Assembly (NCBI RefSeq): GCF_017254915.1
Contig: NZ_JAFKCT010000006.1
Coordinates: 258,173-322,172 of the forward strand
Direction of reading: 5' to 3'
From: Algoriphagus oliviformis
GTDB taxonomy: Bacteria > Bacteroidota > Bacteroidia > Cytophagales > Cyclobacteriaceae
Length of the DNA: 64,000 nt
In this document: positions 18,176-26,707 of the stretch, in pieces
Layout: each line of letters opens with the position of its first letter
How positions within the stretch are numbered: position 1 is the stretch's first letter
Notes under the pieces: generated by a model
What the model was told of the DNA's origin: nothing
What the model saw: the letters and a program-made list of their open reading frames with translations, nothing else
Databases searched by the model: none
Position numbers and translations under genes: made by a program

Positions 18176-19528
18176 ATGGAAAAAACCGGAATGAAATTCA
18201 AGTGGAAAGTCGCTTTCCTGATCACGATCGCCGCCCCGGTGCTGGGGCTTTTCTGGACCCAAAGTCCTCCCATCGCCGAAAACTTCGGCACCGAAGACCA
18301 ATTGGTCTCTGCGGACATCGCCTGGCTACTGACGGCCTCTTGTCTGGTGCTGCTGATGACCCCGGGCCTTTCCCTGTTTTACGGGGGCATGGTCGGAAAG
18401 AAAAACCTCATCTCCACCATGCTGCAAAGCTTTATCTCGCTGGGCGTGGTGACCATGCTCTGGGTCGTAGTCGGCTTTAGCCTGGCCTTTGGCGACCCGC
18501 TGATCGGCATCACCATCGACGGCACCAAGTATGGCCTCATCGGCAATCCTTTCCAGTACATGTTTTTTGACCAAGTGGGCGCGTTGCCCCACCTGACCCT
18601 GGGCTCTTCGCTTCCCTTTATCCTTTTCGCCCTTTTCCAGATGAAGTTTGCCGTGATCACCCCGGCGATCATCACGGGATCTTTCGCCGAGCGGGTACGC
18701 TTCATCGGCTACCTGTTTTTCATCGGGATCTTCTGCGTGTTTGTCTACGCGCCGCTTTGCCACATGGTCTGGCATCCCAGCGGCCTGATCGGAGCGTACT
18801 TTGGCGTGCTTGACTTTGCCGGAGGCACGGTCGTGCACATCAGCGCTGGCTTGGCTTCGCTGGCGGGAGCTATTTTCCTGGGAAAAAGAAAAAATCCCCA
18901 CCACGCCCCTTCCAACATCACCTATGTGATCCTGGGTACCGGGATGCTGTGGTTTGGTTGGTTTGGCTTCAATGCCGGCTCATCTCTGGCTGCCAACGGC
19001 ACCGCCGCTTTGGCTTTCGCCACCACCACGATCTGCTCCGCCACGGCGATGATGACCTGGGTGTTGTTTGACCGTATTCAGGGCAGAAAAATCTCCGCCC
19101 TCCAGGCCTGCATCGGTGCGGTAGTCGGACTGGTGGTCATCACCCCGGCGGCCGGATTTATCACCGTTCCCCAAAGTTTCTTCTTCGGAATGATTGGCGC
19201 GATTGCCTCCAACCTGGCCATGCATGCCAAGTTTCTCAAAAAGGCCGACGACACGCTGGATGTGCTCGCTTGCCATGGCATAGGCGGCATCATGGGTATG
19301 ATCCTGACTGCGATTTTTGCGGGAAAAGAGGGCTCCAGCCTCCTAAACGGCGGCTGGGGAATCTTTGCCTCGCACATGGTCGTCCTGGTGGGCGTGGTCG
19401 TATTTTCCTTTGTGATGTCCTACGCGATCTTTTTCGTGCTCAACAAGTTTGTTACCCTACGGGTACGGGAAGAGTATGAGGAAATCGGCCTTGATCTCTC
19501 GCAGCATGGGGAGACATTAGGGCAATAA
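18176..19528 (+). CDS. amt: Ammonium transporter (Amt/MEP family)
   Basis: About 450 residues with the eleven-helix layout of AmtB-type channels that conduct NH3/NH4+ across the inner membrane. An N-terminal hydrophobic segment probably acts as a cleaved or anchoring signal. Recognisable Amt blocks are LLMTPGLSLFYGGMVGKKN, GGTVVHISAGLASLAGAIFL (first pore His) and ACHGIGGIMGM (second pore His). The start at 18176 (MEKTGMKFKWK) is preferred; ATG 18191 is also possible. No glnK/glnB regulator gene is adjacent here, although amt is often paired with one. A strong intrinsic terminator follows 27 bp after the stop. Confidence 0.95.
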   Translation: MEKTGMKFKWKVAFLITIAAPVLGLFWTQSPPIAENFGTEDQLVSADIAWLLTASCLVLLMTPGLSLFYGGMVGKKNLISTMLQSFISLGVVTMLWVVVGFSLAFGDPLIGITIDGTKYGLIGNPFQYMFFDQVGALPHLTLGSSLPFILFALFQMKFAVITPAIITGSFAERVRFIGYLFFIGIFCVFVYAPLCHMVWHPSGLIGAYFGVLDFAGGTVVHISAGLASLAGAIFLGKRKNPHHAPSNITYVILGTGMLWFGWFGFNAGSSLAANGTAALAFATTTICSATAMMTWVLFDRIQGRKISALQACIGAVVGLVVITPAAGFITVPQSFFFGMIGAIASNLAMHAKFLKKADDTLDVLACHGIGGIMGMILTAIFAGKEGSSLLNGGWGIFASHMVVLVGVVVFSFVMSYAIFFVLNKFVTLRVREEYEEIGLDLSQHGETLGQ

Positions 19529-19555
19529 ACGTATACCAGAAATTAATTTTCACAA

Positions 19556-19595
19556 AAAGGCCGCTTCGATAGACATGAAGCGGCCTTTGTCTTTT
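19556..19595 (+). terminator. Rho-independent terminator after amt
   Basis: Perfect 12-bp inverted repeat (AAAGGCCGCTTC, nine-base loop, GAAGCGGCCTTT) followed by GTCTTTTTC. The leading A-run also gives the opposite strand a partial U tract. Confidence 0.9.
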
Positions 19596-19713
19596 TCAAG
19601 AAAGGATCAGCTAAGCCACCAATGTCTGCAGATGCTTTATTCCGACTTACATCAAAATTTACCCTTTAGGCATTCGAATGCTGTTCCAATATGTTTAGGC
19701 TCATTTTTCATCT

Positions 19714-19751
19714 GTTCTTTTGGCTTGACCCAAAAGAACCAAAAGGTCAAG
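19714..19751. repeat. Ten-bp hairpin whose loop pairs downstream (pseudoknot-capable)
   Basis: GTTCTTTTGG at 19714-19723 is the exact reverse complement of CCAAAAGAAC at 19730-19739. The six-base loop CTTGAC is the exact reverse complement of GTCAAG at 19746-19751. Either a hairpin or an H-type pseudoknot could form in RNA. The element lies between two convergent genes and resembles dispersed intergenic elements in related genomes, from memory only. Confidence 0.6.
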
Positions 19752-19795
19752 ATTTGCCAAAGCTCCCTCCGCACAAGGCCGAACGCTGGCTCGCT

Positions 19796-19815
19796 CCTGC
19801 CTGTCGGCAGACAGG
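19796..19815. repeat. CCTGCCTGTCGGCAGACAGG palindromic repeat
   Basis: Contains the perfect 6-bp stem CCTGTC/GACAGG. A variant (CCTGCCTAAGCAGACAGG) occurs at 31054-31071, which indicates a dispersed intergenic repeat. Confidence 0.55.
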
Positions 19816-19986
19816 GGCAAATCCTCCCTCCGCACCTATCCAAACTATGGTCAGTGCTAGGCTGACAAAATCTTACCGTACTTTCTCTATTTGACGATTT
19901 GAGGCAAGCAGCGACCGATTATACAGATACCATTCATCAGGAAACCAATTCAGTCATTCTGCCTACTGGCCACTGCGACTGCAAAC

Positions 19987-22900
19987 TCACCTCCCGCAGC
20001 TGCAATGCGGTACGGTCAACCCGAAGGCCTCGCCTTCCTCATGCCAGTTGAAGGTATCGTTGTACGGAGCGAGCTCCCACCAGAATGCGGTGCGCGCGTG
20101 TTCGTGGTTGCCTACCTCGTTCATCGTCGCGGTATCGTACAGGCGGCCATTGATCATGGTGAACTGGACGTTTTGGGACTGGTAGATGTCCGCTAGGGGA
20201 TTGCCATCGATCACGATCAAGTCGGCCAATTTCCCTACTTCCAGGCTGCCGATCTGATGGTCGAGACCTAGCGTTTTAGCGCCGTTCAGGGTTGCTGCCC
20301 TGAGGGATTCGAGATTGCTCATGCCGCCCTGGTGCATCATCCACGTTTCCCAGTGCATGCCCAGGCCTTGGATCTGGCCATGCGCTCCCGTGTTGACCAA
20401 GACTCCTAGATCGGACAGTTTCTTGGCCGACTTGGAAACGAGGATATGGCCGTTTTCATATTCTTCCATCGGCACCATGATACGATGCCGCGAGCGGCTG
20501 TCGATGATGGATCGTGGGGTGTATTTCAGCAGGTGTTCGTTTTCCCAAACGTTGTCCTTTTGGTACCAAAAATACTCTCCGGCAAGTCCTCCGAAATTCA
20601 CGATCAGCGTCGGGGTGTAAGCCGTGCCGCTGTTGCTCCAGAGCGTCTGCACGTCTTTGTAGAGTGGCACCACGGGGACATTGTGCTCGATGGTGGTATG
20701 GCCGTCCATGATCATGGACATGTTGTGGAAGTAGGTGGAGCCGCCTTCGGGCACGACCATGACGCCGTTTTCCCGCGCCGCTTGGATCACCTGCTGACGC
20801 TGGTCTCTTCTGGGCTGGTTGTAGCTTTTCACCGAAAAAGCCCCGAAAGCCTTGGTCCTTCGGACCGCCGCGCGGGCGTCTTCCAAGTTGTTGATGACCG
20901 CCTTGAAGTCTCCGTCCGCTCCATAGAGGATGATGCCGGTGGAGAAAATCCGTGGCCCAACCATGTAACCCGCTTTCACCATTTCCGATTGGCTGAACAC
21001 AAACTCACTGTTGCTGGACGGGTCATGGGTCGTTGTCACGCCAAAGGCCAGATTGGCGTAGTATTGCCAGTGCTTCTGAGCGCTCAGCCCCGAGTACGAT
21101 TGCCCAGCGTGTGCATGGGCATCGACCAGGCCAGGCATGATGGTCTTGCCCTTTACGTCGATCACCTTGGTATTGGCCGGAATCTCCACATTGCTTCCAA
21201 GTGCCTGAATTTTATTTCCCTCGATTAGGATGGTGCCGTTTTCGATCACTTCGTCCCCATTCATGGTGATGATGCGGGCGCCGGTAAAGGCCACCCTGCC
21301 GGTCGGTACGTCGGACTTGATCTTCAGATTGATCTTGATCCCGGTGGTATCCATGGCCGGTAGGCTGTCAGGAGAATTGGGCAGGAAGGTGAAACGCTTT
21401 TCCACCTCGTTGGTGAAATATTCCTCTCCCAGCGTCCAGTGGATCTTTTTGGAGTCTGCCGACCAATGGATATTGATCCCCGCATCACGGGTGAGCTGGC
21501 TGACCGGTACGGAAGAACCCGTGGGCGCTAGCTCGACGGTTTGCCCAGTCTTGGGGAAAGGAGCCAGGTACACCTTGTGCAGGTTGATGAAGGCAATCCA
21601 GTTTTCGTCCGGGCTGGGCAGGATGCGGTTGCCATAGTTGGAGGAGACCAACACGCGCTCGTCGTTACCGCTCAGGTCCATGCTCTTGAGCGTTTTGGTA
21701 TTGGAACCAAAGAAGTAACCACCAGACTGCAAAAAGATACGGTCACCCGCTTGGTTGAACATCGGAAAATCCCCGCCCTCGGTGATCAGGGTCTCGGCTC
21801 CGCCTTGGCTCGGCATCCAATAGATTCCCGATTGCCCGGTGTAGGTCGAGCCTTGCAGGCCATTCCCTCCATCGCGCTTGAAGACGATCTTGCTTCCGTC
21901 TGGGCTGAACGACGGGGTGCGGAAGATCCCCTTGTCGGAAGTGATCTTCTTCGGAGCTGCGTTTTTGACAGTCCAATTGTAGAGATAAATCGCTCCCTTT
22001 TCCTCATCGTTCCATGTGACAAAGGCGAGCTGTCTGCCATCCGCCGAAAAAGCCGGTTCGAACTCCAAATCAGCAAGCTGGGTCAGGCGCTCGGGCGCAC
22101 CATTTGGCAGGGACTTTTTCCAGAGATGTCCCGCGGCATTGAACACCAGCCACTTTCCATCCGGAGAGGTGACCGCCTGGCGTACGGCTTTGGCCGTAAA
22201 CTCTTCCTCGAAGGCAGGATTCTCAAACCGCACCACCTCGGCTACCTGGATCTTGCTGCTGACTTCGAAAGGAATCTCTGACACCGCATAGGTCTGGGTG
22301 TTGACCTTCTTGATCTTTCCCCCTGCCCAAACCAGGATATGGGTATTATCCGGATGCCAGGCAAAGTTGGGATAGGAGCCAAAGATCGCCCAAGCCTCCT
22401 GCTGGTCTTTGTCCAGCTGATCATACACGGGCAGTTCCACCTTGGTCTCGAGGTCTTTGACGAAAAGCACCGTCTTGGTACGCACCCGGCGGATCATCGC
22501 CAGCTTTTTGCCGTCCTTGGAGATGACCGGACGGGATGCACTTCCCGGACCTCCGGCAATGGTCTCGATCTCGCCTTTCTCCCGATCGTATTGGCGGATC
22601 ACGTAGATCTGGCTGTTGGGGTCTTTGTTGTACTGAAAATAGCCCCCAGGATACACGTCCTCGGAGTAGTACACATACCTGCCGTCGGGGGAGACAGATG
22701 GCTCGTTGACGTCCTGCTGGTCATTTTTGCGCTTGGTGAGCTGATAGCCAGCACCTCCCGTGATGTGGTACATCCAGATCTCCCCCGCACCCAGGGATCG
22801 GCTGGAGGAAAAGTGCTTGCGGGCAATGATATACTGCCCATCTGGCGACCAGACGCCATTGTTGAGCAGGCGAAAAGTCTCCTTGGTGATCTGCTTGGGC

Positions 22901-23262
22901 TCGGAGCCGTCGGCGTTCATGACCCAGATATTGTCCCCTCCTCCGGCATCGCTGGTGAAAAGGATCTTTTTGCCATCTGGACTGAAACGGGGCTGCAGGT
23001 CGTTTGCCAAACCCAAACGCAAAGCCGTGGCCTTGCCGCCCGCGGCCGGCATGGTGTAGATGTCACCCAGCAGGTCGAACACAATCGTATTCCCATCAGG
23101 GCTGATATCGAGCGACATCCAGGTCCCCTCGTTGGTCTGGAGGTCCACAGAGTGGTGGTTGTCGCCTTTGCCGCCCTTGCTCACGTCCCATTTTTCCTGG
23201 GCAAAAAGTGGGGCGGCCCCCTGGAACAGGAGCACTGCGAAAAGAAGTAGTTTTAATCTCAT
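19987..23262 (-). CDS. Exported TolB-propeller/amidohydrolase fusion protein
   Basis: I start at ATG 23262, which gives a clean signal peptide (MRLKLLLFAVLLFQGAAPLF then AQEKW); the frame is open further upstream. Residues about 40-640 contain repeated PD40/TolB-like propeller blades with motifs such as SPDGKKILFTSD and SPDGQYIIARK. After a linker, residues about 660-1090 form an imidazolonepropionase-like amidohydrolase with the metal motif VDAHAHAG near residues 715-717, DGHTTIEHN and NTGAHGQIQGLGMHW. Such proteins are annotated as periplasmic amidohydrolases or dipeptidase-like enzymes; the substrate is unknown. The gene stands alone, convergent with amt and divergent from the DUF1456 gene. 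Confidence 0.9.
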   Translation of the reverse strand: MRLKLLLFAVLLFQGAAPLFAQEKWDVSKGGKGDNHHSVDLQTNEGTWMSLDISPDGNTIVFDLLGDIYTMPAAGGKATALRLGLANDLQPRFSPDGKKILFTSDAGGGDNIWVMNADGSEPKQITKETFRLLNNGVWSPDGQYIIARKHFSSSRSLGAGEIWMYHITGGAGYQLTKRKNDQQDVNEPSVSPDGRYVYYSEDVYPGGYFQYNKDPNSQIYVIRQYDREKGEIETIAGGPGSASRPVISKDGKKLAMIRRVRTKTVLFVKDLETKVELPVYDQLDKDQQEAWAIFGSYPNFAWHPDNTHILVWAGGKIKKVNTQTYAVSEIPFEVSSKIQVAEVVRFENPAFEEEFTAKAVRQAVTSPDGKWLVFNAAGHLWKKSLPNGAPERLTQLADLEFEPAFSADGRQLAFVTWNDEEKGAIYLYNWTVKNAAPKKITSDKGIFRTPSFSPDGSKIVFKRDGGNGLQGSTYTGQSGIYWMPSQGGAETLITEGGDFPMFNQAGDRIFLQSGGYFFGSNTKTLKSMDLSGNDERVLVSSNYGNRILPSPDENWIAFINLHKVYLAPFPKTGQTVELAPTGSSVPVSQLTRDAGINIHWSADSKKIHWTLGEEYFTNEVEKRFTFLPNSPDSLPAMDTTGIKINLKIKSDVPTGRVAFTGARIITMNGDEVIENGTILIEGNKIQALGSNVEIPANTKVIDVKGKTIMPGLVDAHAHAGQSYSGLSAQKHWQYYANLAFGVTTTHDPSSNSEFVFSQSEMVKAGYMVGPRIFSTGIILYGADGDFKAVINNLEDARAAVRRTKAFGAFSVKSYNQPRRDQRQQVIQAARENGVMVVPEGGSTYFHNMSMIMDGHTTIEHNVPVVPLYKDVQTLWSNSGTAYTPTLIVNFGGLAGEYFWYQKDNVWENEHLLKYTPRSIIDSRSRHRIMVPMEEYENGHILVSKSAKKLSDLGVLVNTGAHGQIQGLGMHWETWMMHQGGMSNLESLRAATLNGAKTLGLDHQIGSLEVGKLADLIVIDGNPLADIYQSQNVQFTMINGRLYDTATMNEVGNHEHARTAFWWELAPYNDTFNWHEEGEAFGLTVPHCSCGR

Positions 23263-23435
23263 GGGGTTTGCGTGGTCTTTTGAAGTCTCTAAGTAAGGAA
23301 AAAGGCCGCAATCATCCACGACCCTCCATCACGCGGGGGCTTGTCCAAATGCAAAGGACGCTGCCTTTTCTTCGGAAAAACGGGATAGCCGTGGCCAGGA
23401 AGGCAAATCAGTTTTCCCTGCTTGCCCAAAAATGC

Positions 23436-23443
23436 GATCTTTG
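23436..23443 (+). promoter_or_regulatory. Putative -7 box (GATCTTTG) for the DUF1456 gene
   Basis: Seven of eight positions match TAnnTTTG. It is followed by CCCC, as at the ppa promoter, and lies 16 bases before the ATG, giving a very short leader. No -33 element is seen. Confidence 0.3.
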
Positions 23444-23459
23444 CCCCAAAACCTTCCGC

Positions 23460-23924
23460 ATGAGCAACAACGACGTCCTCCGAACCCTTCGCTACACCTT
23501 TGATTTCAATGACTTTGTGATGATTGACCTCTTCGCAAAGGGAGGTCTGACCGTGGATCGGGCACAGGTCAGCAACTGGCTGAAGCGGGAGGAAGACGAG
23601 GAATTTCAGGCCATCTACGACAAGGAGCTGGCAGCCTTCCTCAATGGATTGATCATCCTCAAGCGTGGCCCAAAGGATGACACCACGCCGGTTGCGGAGA
23701 AGTCCGTGAGCAACAACCTCGTGCTTCGAAAGCTGAAAATCGCCCTGAACATGAAGGATGAGGACATGCTGGAGATTTTTGGCCTGCGGGGCTTTCGGCT
23801 GAGCAAGCATGAGCTCAGTGCTTTTTTCCGAAATCCCAACCAACACCAATACCGCCAATGCAAGGACCAGGTCCTTCGCAACTTCCTCCAAGGCTTGCAG
23901 ATGAAGTACCGAAGCGAGTCTTGA
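23460..23924 (+). CDS. DUF1456 family protein
   Basis: A 154-residue protein starting MSNNDVLRTLRYTFDFND, the typical opening of DUF1456 (YehS) proteins. The family consists of two similar helical repeats, and both are visible here: NNDVLRTLRYTF at the N-terminus and NNLVLRKLKIALNMKDEDML around residue 80. The second half of each carries a conserved LSKHELSAFFR / VDRAQVSNWLK block. The frame is open further upstream, but that part overlaps the divergent amidohydrolase gene and looks non-coding, so ATG 23460 is chosen. Function is not established; the fold suggests a nucleic-acid or protein binding adaptor. Confidence 0.9.
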   Translation: MSNNDVLRTLRYTFDFNDFVMIDLFAKGGLTVDRAQVSNWLKREEDEEFQAIYDKELAAFLNGLIILKRGPKDDTTPVAEKSVSNNLVLRKLKIALNMKDEDMLEIFGLRGFRLSKHELSAFFRNPNQHQYRQCKDQVLRNFLQGLQMKYRSES

Positions 23925-23963
23925 TTTTAGATTGTTGATTCAAGATTTACGCGCGTTTTGGAG

Positions 23964-23994
23964 AACCTTTGAGGTTTTTCAAACCTCGAAGGTT
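23964..23994. terminator. Long hairpin after the DUF1456 gene
   Basis: A 14-bp stem with one G-T wobble (AACCTTTGAGGTTT / AAACCTCGAAGGTT) and a three-base loop, followed by TTTTG. It probably ends transcription of the DUF1456 gene. The sequence belongs to the same ACCTTC..GGTTT type as the hairpins at 27190 and 27235. Confidence 0.6.
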
Positions 23995-24051
23995 TTGACA
24001 GCCGTGCAATTTTTCGATTAGAAAAAAACAGCGAACTCCCAAGTCTGAATG

Positions 24052-24215
24052 TCGAACCCCTCCCCGTCGGACACTTTCCAACCTTCCAACTTTACCACCT
24101 TCCCACTTTACCACCTTTCAACTTAAGCCCCAATTTTCAAATCTTCCAATTTTTCAATCATTCCTCCCACTTCCCAACTTCCTGCCCCCCTGCTTCCAAT
24201 CTTCCGATTCTTTTG
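24052..24215. repeat. Pyrimidine-rich low-complexity intergenic stretch
   Basis: Upstream of the dienelactone-hydrolase-like gene the plus strand is a run of short imperfect repeats of the type CTTCCAACTTT, CCACCTTTC and CTTCCCAACTT. It contains a 19-base block (24141-24159) repeated exactly at 38047-38065. No gene is seen between 23925 and 24249, and I could not identify a promoter. Confidence 0.55.
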
Positions 24216-24249
24216 AATAACTTATTCCCACTAACCAAACCATAAACCC

Positions 24250-25137
24250 ATGGAAAAACTACGAAAGGAAGACATCCCCCAGGAGGCTTTTGACCTGTAT
24301 GACTACTATTGCCACAACAAGCTGGACCGCAGGACTTTTGTCGAGAAGCTCTCCGCCTATGCCGTGGGCGGTATCACCGTGACCGCCCTGATGAGCTCGA
24401 TGATGCCCGACTACGTCAACACACGGACCGTGGAGCCCAACGACGGGCGCATGCAAAGCTCCGACTACGTCATGTACGACTCGCCCAAGGGAGGCGGCCA
24501 GATCAAAGGGCTGCTGTCCAAACCTGCAAAAGCAGGCAAGTCTCCCGGCATCGTGGTGGTCCATGAAAACCGCGGACTGAACCCCTACATCGAGGACGTG
24601 GGCAGAAGATGTGCCGTGGCCGGATTCATCTCCATCGCCCCGGACGCACTCACACCGCTGGGTGGCTATCCCGGCAATGACGACCAAGGCCGTGAAATGC
24701 AGGCTAAGCGCAACCGGGACGAAATGCTGGAGGACTTCATCGCTGCCTATCAATACCTAAAAAACCATCCGGATTGCGATGGAAACGTGGGAGTCGTCGG
24801 ATTCTGCTTTGGTGGCTGGATCTCCAACATGATGGCCGTGCGCGTGTCCGATCTGGGAGCTGCGGTCCCTTTCTATGGCGGACAGCCGCCGGTGGAAGAT
24901 GTCCCAAAAATCAACGCCCCTCTCCTGATCATCTACGGCGAGCTGGACGAGCGGGTCAACGCAGGCTGGCCTGCCTATGAGGCGGCCCTGAAGGCATCCG
25001 ACAAAACCTACGAGATGATCAACTACCCGGGAGTGAACCACGGCTTTCACAACAACACCACCCCACGCTACGACGAGGCGGCGGCGACCAAGGCCTGGGA
25101 AAAGACCATCGCATTTTTCAAGGAACACCTAAGCTGA
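24250..25137 (+). CDS. Dienelactone hydrolase family protein with Tat-like motif
   Basis: A 295-residue alpha/beta hydrolase of the DLH family. The catalytic triad is visible: Cys186 in GFCFGGW, Asp233 in YGELDERV and His264 in GVNHGFHN. The family hydrolyses dienelactones or related esters. Before the hydrolase domain there is a 26-residue polar extension, then DRRTFVEKLSAYAVGG and a hydrophobic stretch to residue 52. This resembles a twin-arginine signal (Arg27-Arg28), so periplasmic location is likely. The gene is monocistronic, with a terminator immediately after. Substrate unknown. Confidence 0.9.
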   Translation: MEKLRKEDIPQEAFDLYDYYCHNKLDRRTFVEKLSAYAVGGITVTALMSSMMPDYVNTRTVEPNDGRMQSSDYVMYDSPKGGGQIKGLLSKPAKAGKSPGIVVVHENRGLNPYIEDVGRRCAVAGFISIAPDALTPLGGYPGNDDQGREMQAKRNRDEMLEDFIAAYQYLKNHPDCDGNVGVVGFCFGGWISNMMAVRVSDLGAAVPFYGGQPPVEDVPKINAPLLIIYGELDERVNAGWPAYEAALKASDKTYEMINYPGVNHGFHNNTTPRYDEAAATKAWEKTIAFFKEHLS

Positions 25138-25140
25138 CAG

Positions 25141-25166
25141 AAGGGGGCGAAAGCCTCCTTTTTTTT
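25141..25166 (+). terminator. Rho-independent terminator
   Basis: Stem AAGGGGGC / GCCTCCTT with one wobble pair and a GAAA tetraloop, followed by eight T. It lies just after the dienelactone-hydrolase-like gene. Confidence 0.85.
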
Positions 25167-25314
25167 GCCCAAAACCCCGCATGCAATGCCACAGGAGCGA
25201 GTCAGTGGTCCACGGCCCGATTTGCTTCTGTTCTATTAAATCCGAATATTTGATCGATACGGGACAAGGATCACCTCCCGCTCCGCGACATCCCATTACA
25301 TTTTTCGCCAAAAT

Positions 25315-26604
25315 TTGGAAACGCTGCTCATCGACCAGGAATCACTCACACTCAGTCAGGGTGACTTTATCATCCGACTCCTTGTCGCGATCGGGATAGG
25401 TGCCGTGATCGGCCTGGAGCGCCAATACAGCGCCATGAAGGAAGACAGTAGAGGGTTTGCGGGTATCCGCACCTTCGTCTTTGTGACCCTGCTGGGATTT
25501 ATTGCGGCTCTGTTCGGCTTTCTGATATCGCCCTGGGTGTATGTGGCGCTGGTTTTTGGGGTGAGCGTCCTGATCGGCGTATCCTACTGGGCTACCGCCG
25601 CGAGAGGCGACCATGGCGCCACGACGGAGTTTAGCTCCCTGCTGGCTTTTGTACTGGGCTCGATGAGTTTGCTCGGCCTGATCGAGGTCAGCCTGATGAT
25701 CACCGTGCTGGTCGTGCTCGTGCTTTCGTCCAAGTTTAGGATCAAAACCATCGTGGGCATGATCACGGCGGAGGAGATGTATGACTTCATCCGCTTTGTG
25801 GTCATCGCGCTGTTGATCTTTCCGTTTCTTCCAGACCAGACTTTTGGGCCATATGATGTGCTCAACCCCCGGGAAATCGGCTGGGTGGTCATCCTCACCT
25901 CCGGGCTGGGGCTGGCGGGCTACCTGCTGACCAAGTTTCTGGGGACCAATCGGGGCATCCTGCTCGGAGGCATCGTAGGAGGACTGGTCTCCAGTACGGC
26001 CGTGACCTGGATCTATGCCAAAAAGAGCAAGGACAACGAAAGTCTCGCCGCCAGCTGCGCGACCGCCATACTCGGCGCCTCCTCCATCATGTTTGTGAGG
26101 GTTCTGATTTGGACATCCATTTTTAGCGAAGCGCTGTTCCAAAAAATGCTCCTGCCCATAGGCATCGTCTTCCTCGCAGCCATCGGCGTCACGCTGTACA
26201 TCTACTTCAAGCGAAGAAGCAAGACCTCCGAAAATGCCGAAATGCCACTCAAAAAGGCGCTCGACCTCAAAGGGGCACTGATCTTTGGACTCATCTACAC
26301 GCTGATCCTGCTGGTGGTGAGCTATGCAAACGAAAACCTCGGCACCGGCGGCACCATCATCTCCAGCGCCATCGCGGGCTTCTCCGACATCGATGCGATC
26401 ACCATCTCCATCTCCAAACTTGCCGGCGGATCCCTAGACCTGCGGATCGCTTCCCTCGCCGTCTTGGTCGCCTCCATTTCCAACACCTTGGTCAAGATGG
26501 GCATAGGGCTCTACGCAGGCAGCAAGGCGCTGCGTAAAAATCTCTCCATCGGCTATGGAACGGTATTCCTCGTGGCTTTGGCTACTTTGGTATTTCTGGT
26601 TTGA
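25315..26604 (+). CDS. MgtC/SapB-DUF4010 integral membrane protein
   Basis: About 429 residues with roughly a dozen transmembrane segments. The N-terminal part is MgtC/SapB-like (LLVAIGIGAVIGLERQY, with the family's Arg and acidic residues, and GFAGIRTFVFVTLLGF). The C-terminal part is DUF4010 (GGIVGGLVSSTAVTWIYAKK, and GFSDIDAITISISKLAGG). MgtC homologues are linked to magnesium homeostasis and virulence; the role of the fused form is unknown. The start is TTG 25315, because no in-frame ATG or GTG exists before the first helix. The protein probably sits in the inner membrane. It stands alone in front of the thioesterase gene. Confidence 0.88.
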   Translation: METLLIDQESLTLSQGDFIIRLLVAIGIGAVIGLERQYSAMKEDSRGFAGIRTFVFVTLLGFIAALFGFLISPWVYVALVFGVSVLIGVSYWATAARGDHGATTEFSSLLAFVLGSMSLLGLIEVSLMITVLVVLVLSSKFRIKTIVGMITAEEMYDFIRFVVIALLIFPFLPDQTFGPYDVLNPREIGWVVILTSGLGLAGYLLTKFLGTNRGILLGGIVGGLVSSTAVTWIYAKKSKDNESLAASCATAILGASSIMFVRVLIWTSIFSEALFQKMLLPIGIVFLAAIGVTLYIYFKRRSKTSENAEMPLKKALDLKGALIFGLIYTLILLVVSYANENLGTGGTIISSAIAGFSDIDAITISISKLAGGSLDLRIASLAVLVASISNTLVKMGIGLYAGSKALRKNLSIGYGTVFLVALATLVFLV

Positions 26605-26707
26605 AAATCTCCCAGACTTCAAGCCTTGGTGCCTTTTCCACCGATCTAGACAAGCATTTCACCGGAGAAAAAGACTATTTTTACCCAATCCTATAGACCT
26701 ACACCAG

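Larger units (their letters stand above)
19596..19986. other. Long intergenic region with structured repeats
   Basis: About 390 bp between convergent amt and the amidohydrolase gene. No convincing gene is present; the short open frames are Cys/Pro/Ser-rich and overlap on all strands. The region holds the GTTCTTTTGG hairpin/pseudoknot element (19714-19751) and the CCTGCCTGTC palindrome (19796-19815), both listed separately. Confidence 0.6.

Noticed and set aside
19575..19894. Open frames after the amt terminator
   Set aside because: They begin in terminator sequence and run through the structured repeats on both strands; compositions are atypical of proteins.
23208..23459. Upstream extension of the DUF1456 gene
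   Set aside because: It overlaps the divergent amidohydrolase signal peptide region. The family begins at the MSNNDVL sequence.
24052..24215. CRISPR-like array in the pyrimidine-rich repeats
   Set aside because: Repeats are short, irregular and without unique spacers, and no cas gene is present in the window.
26555..26707. N-terminal extension of the thioesterase
   Set aside because: It overlaps the end of the MgtC-DUF4010 gene and encodes a Trp/Phe-rich stretch unlike any hotdog protein.
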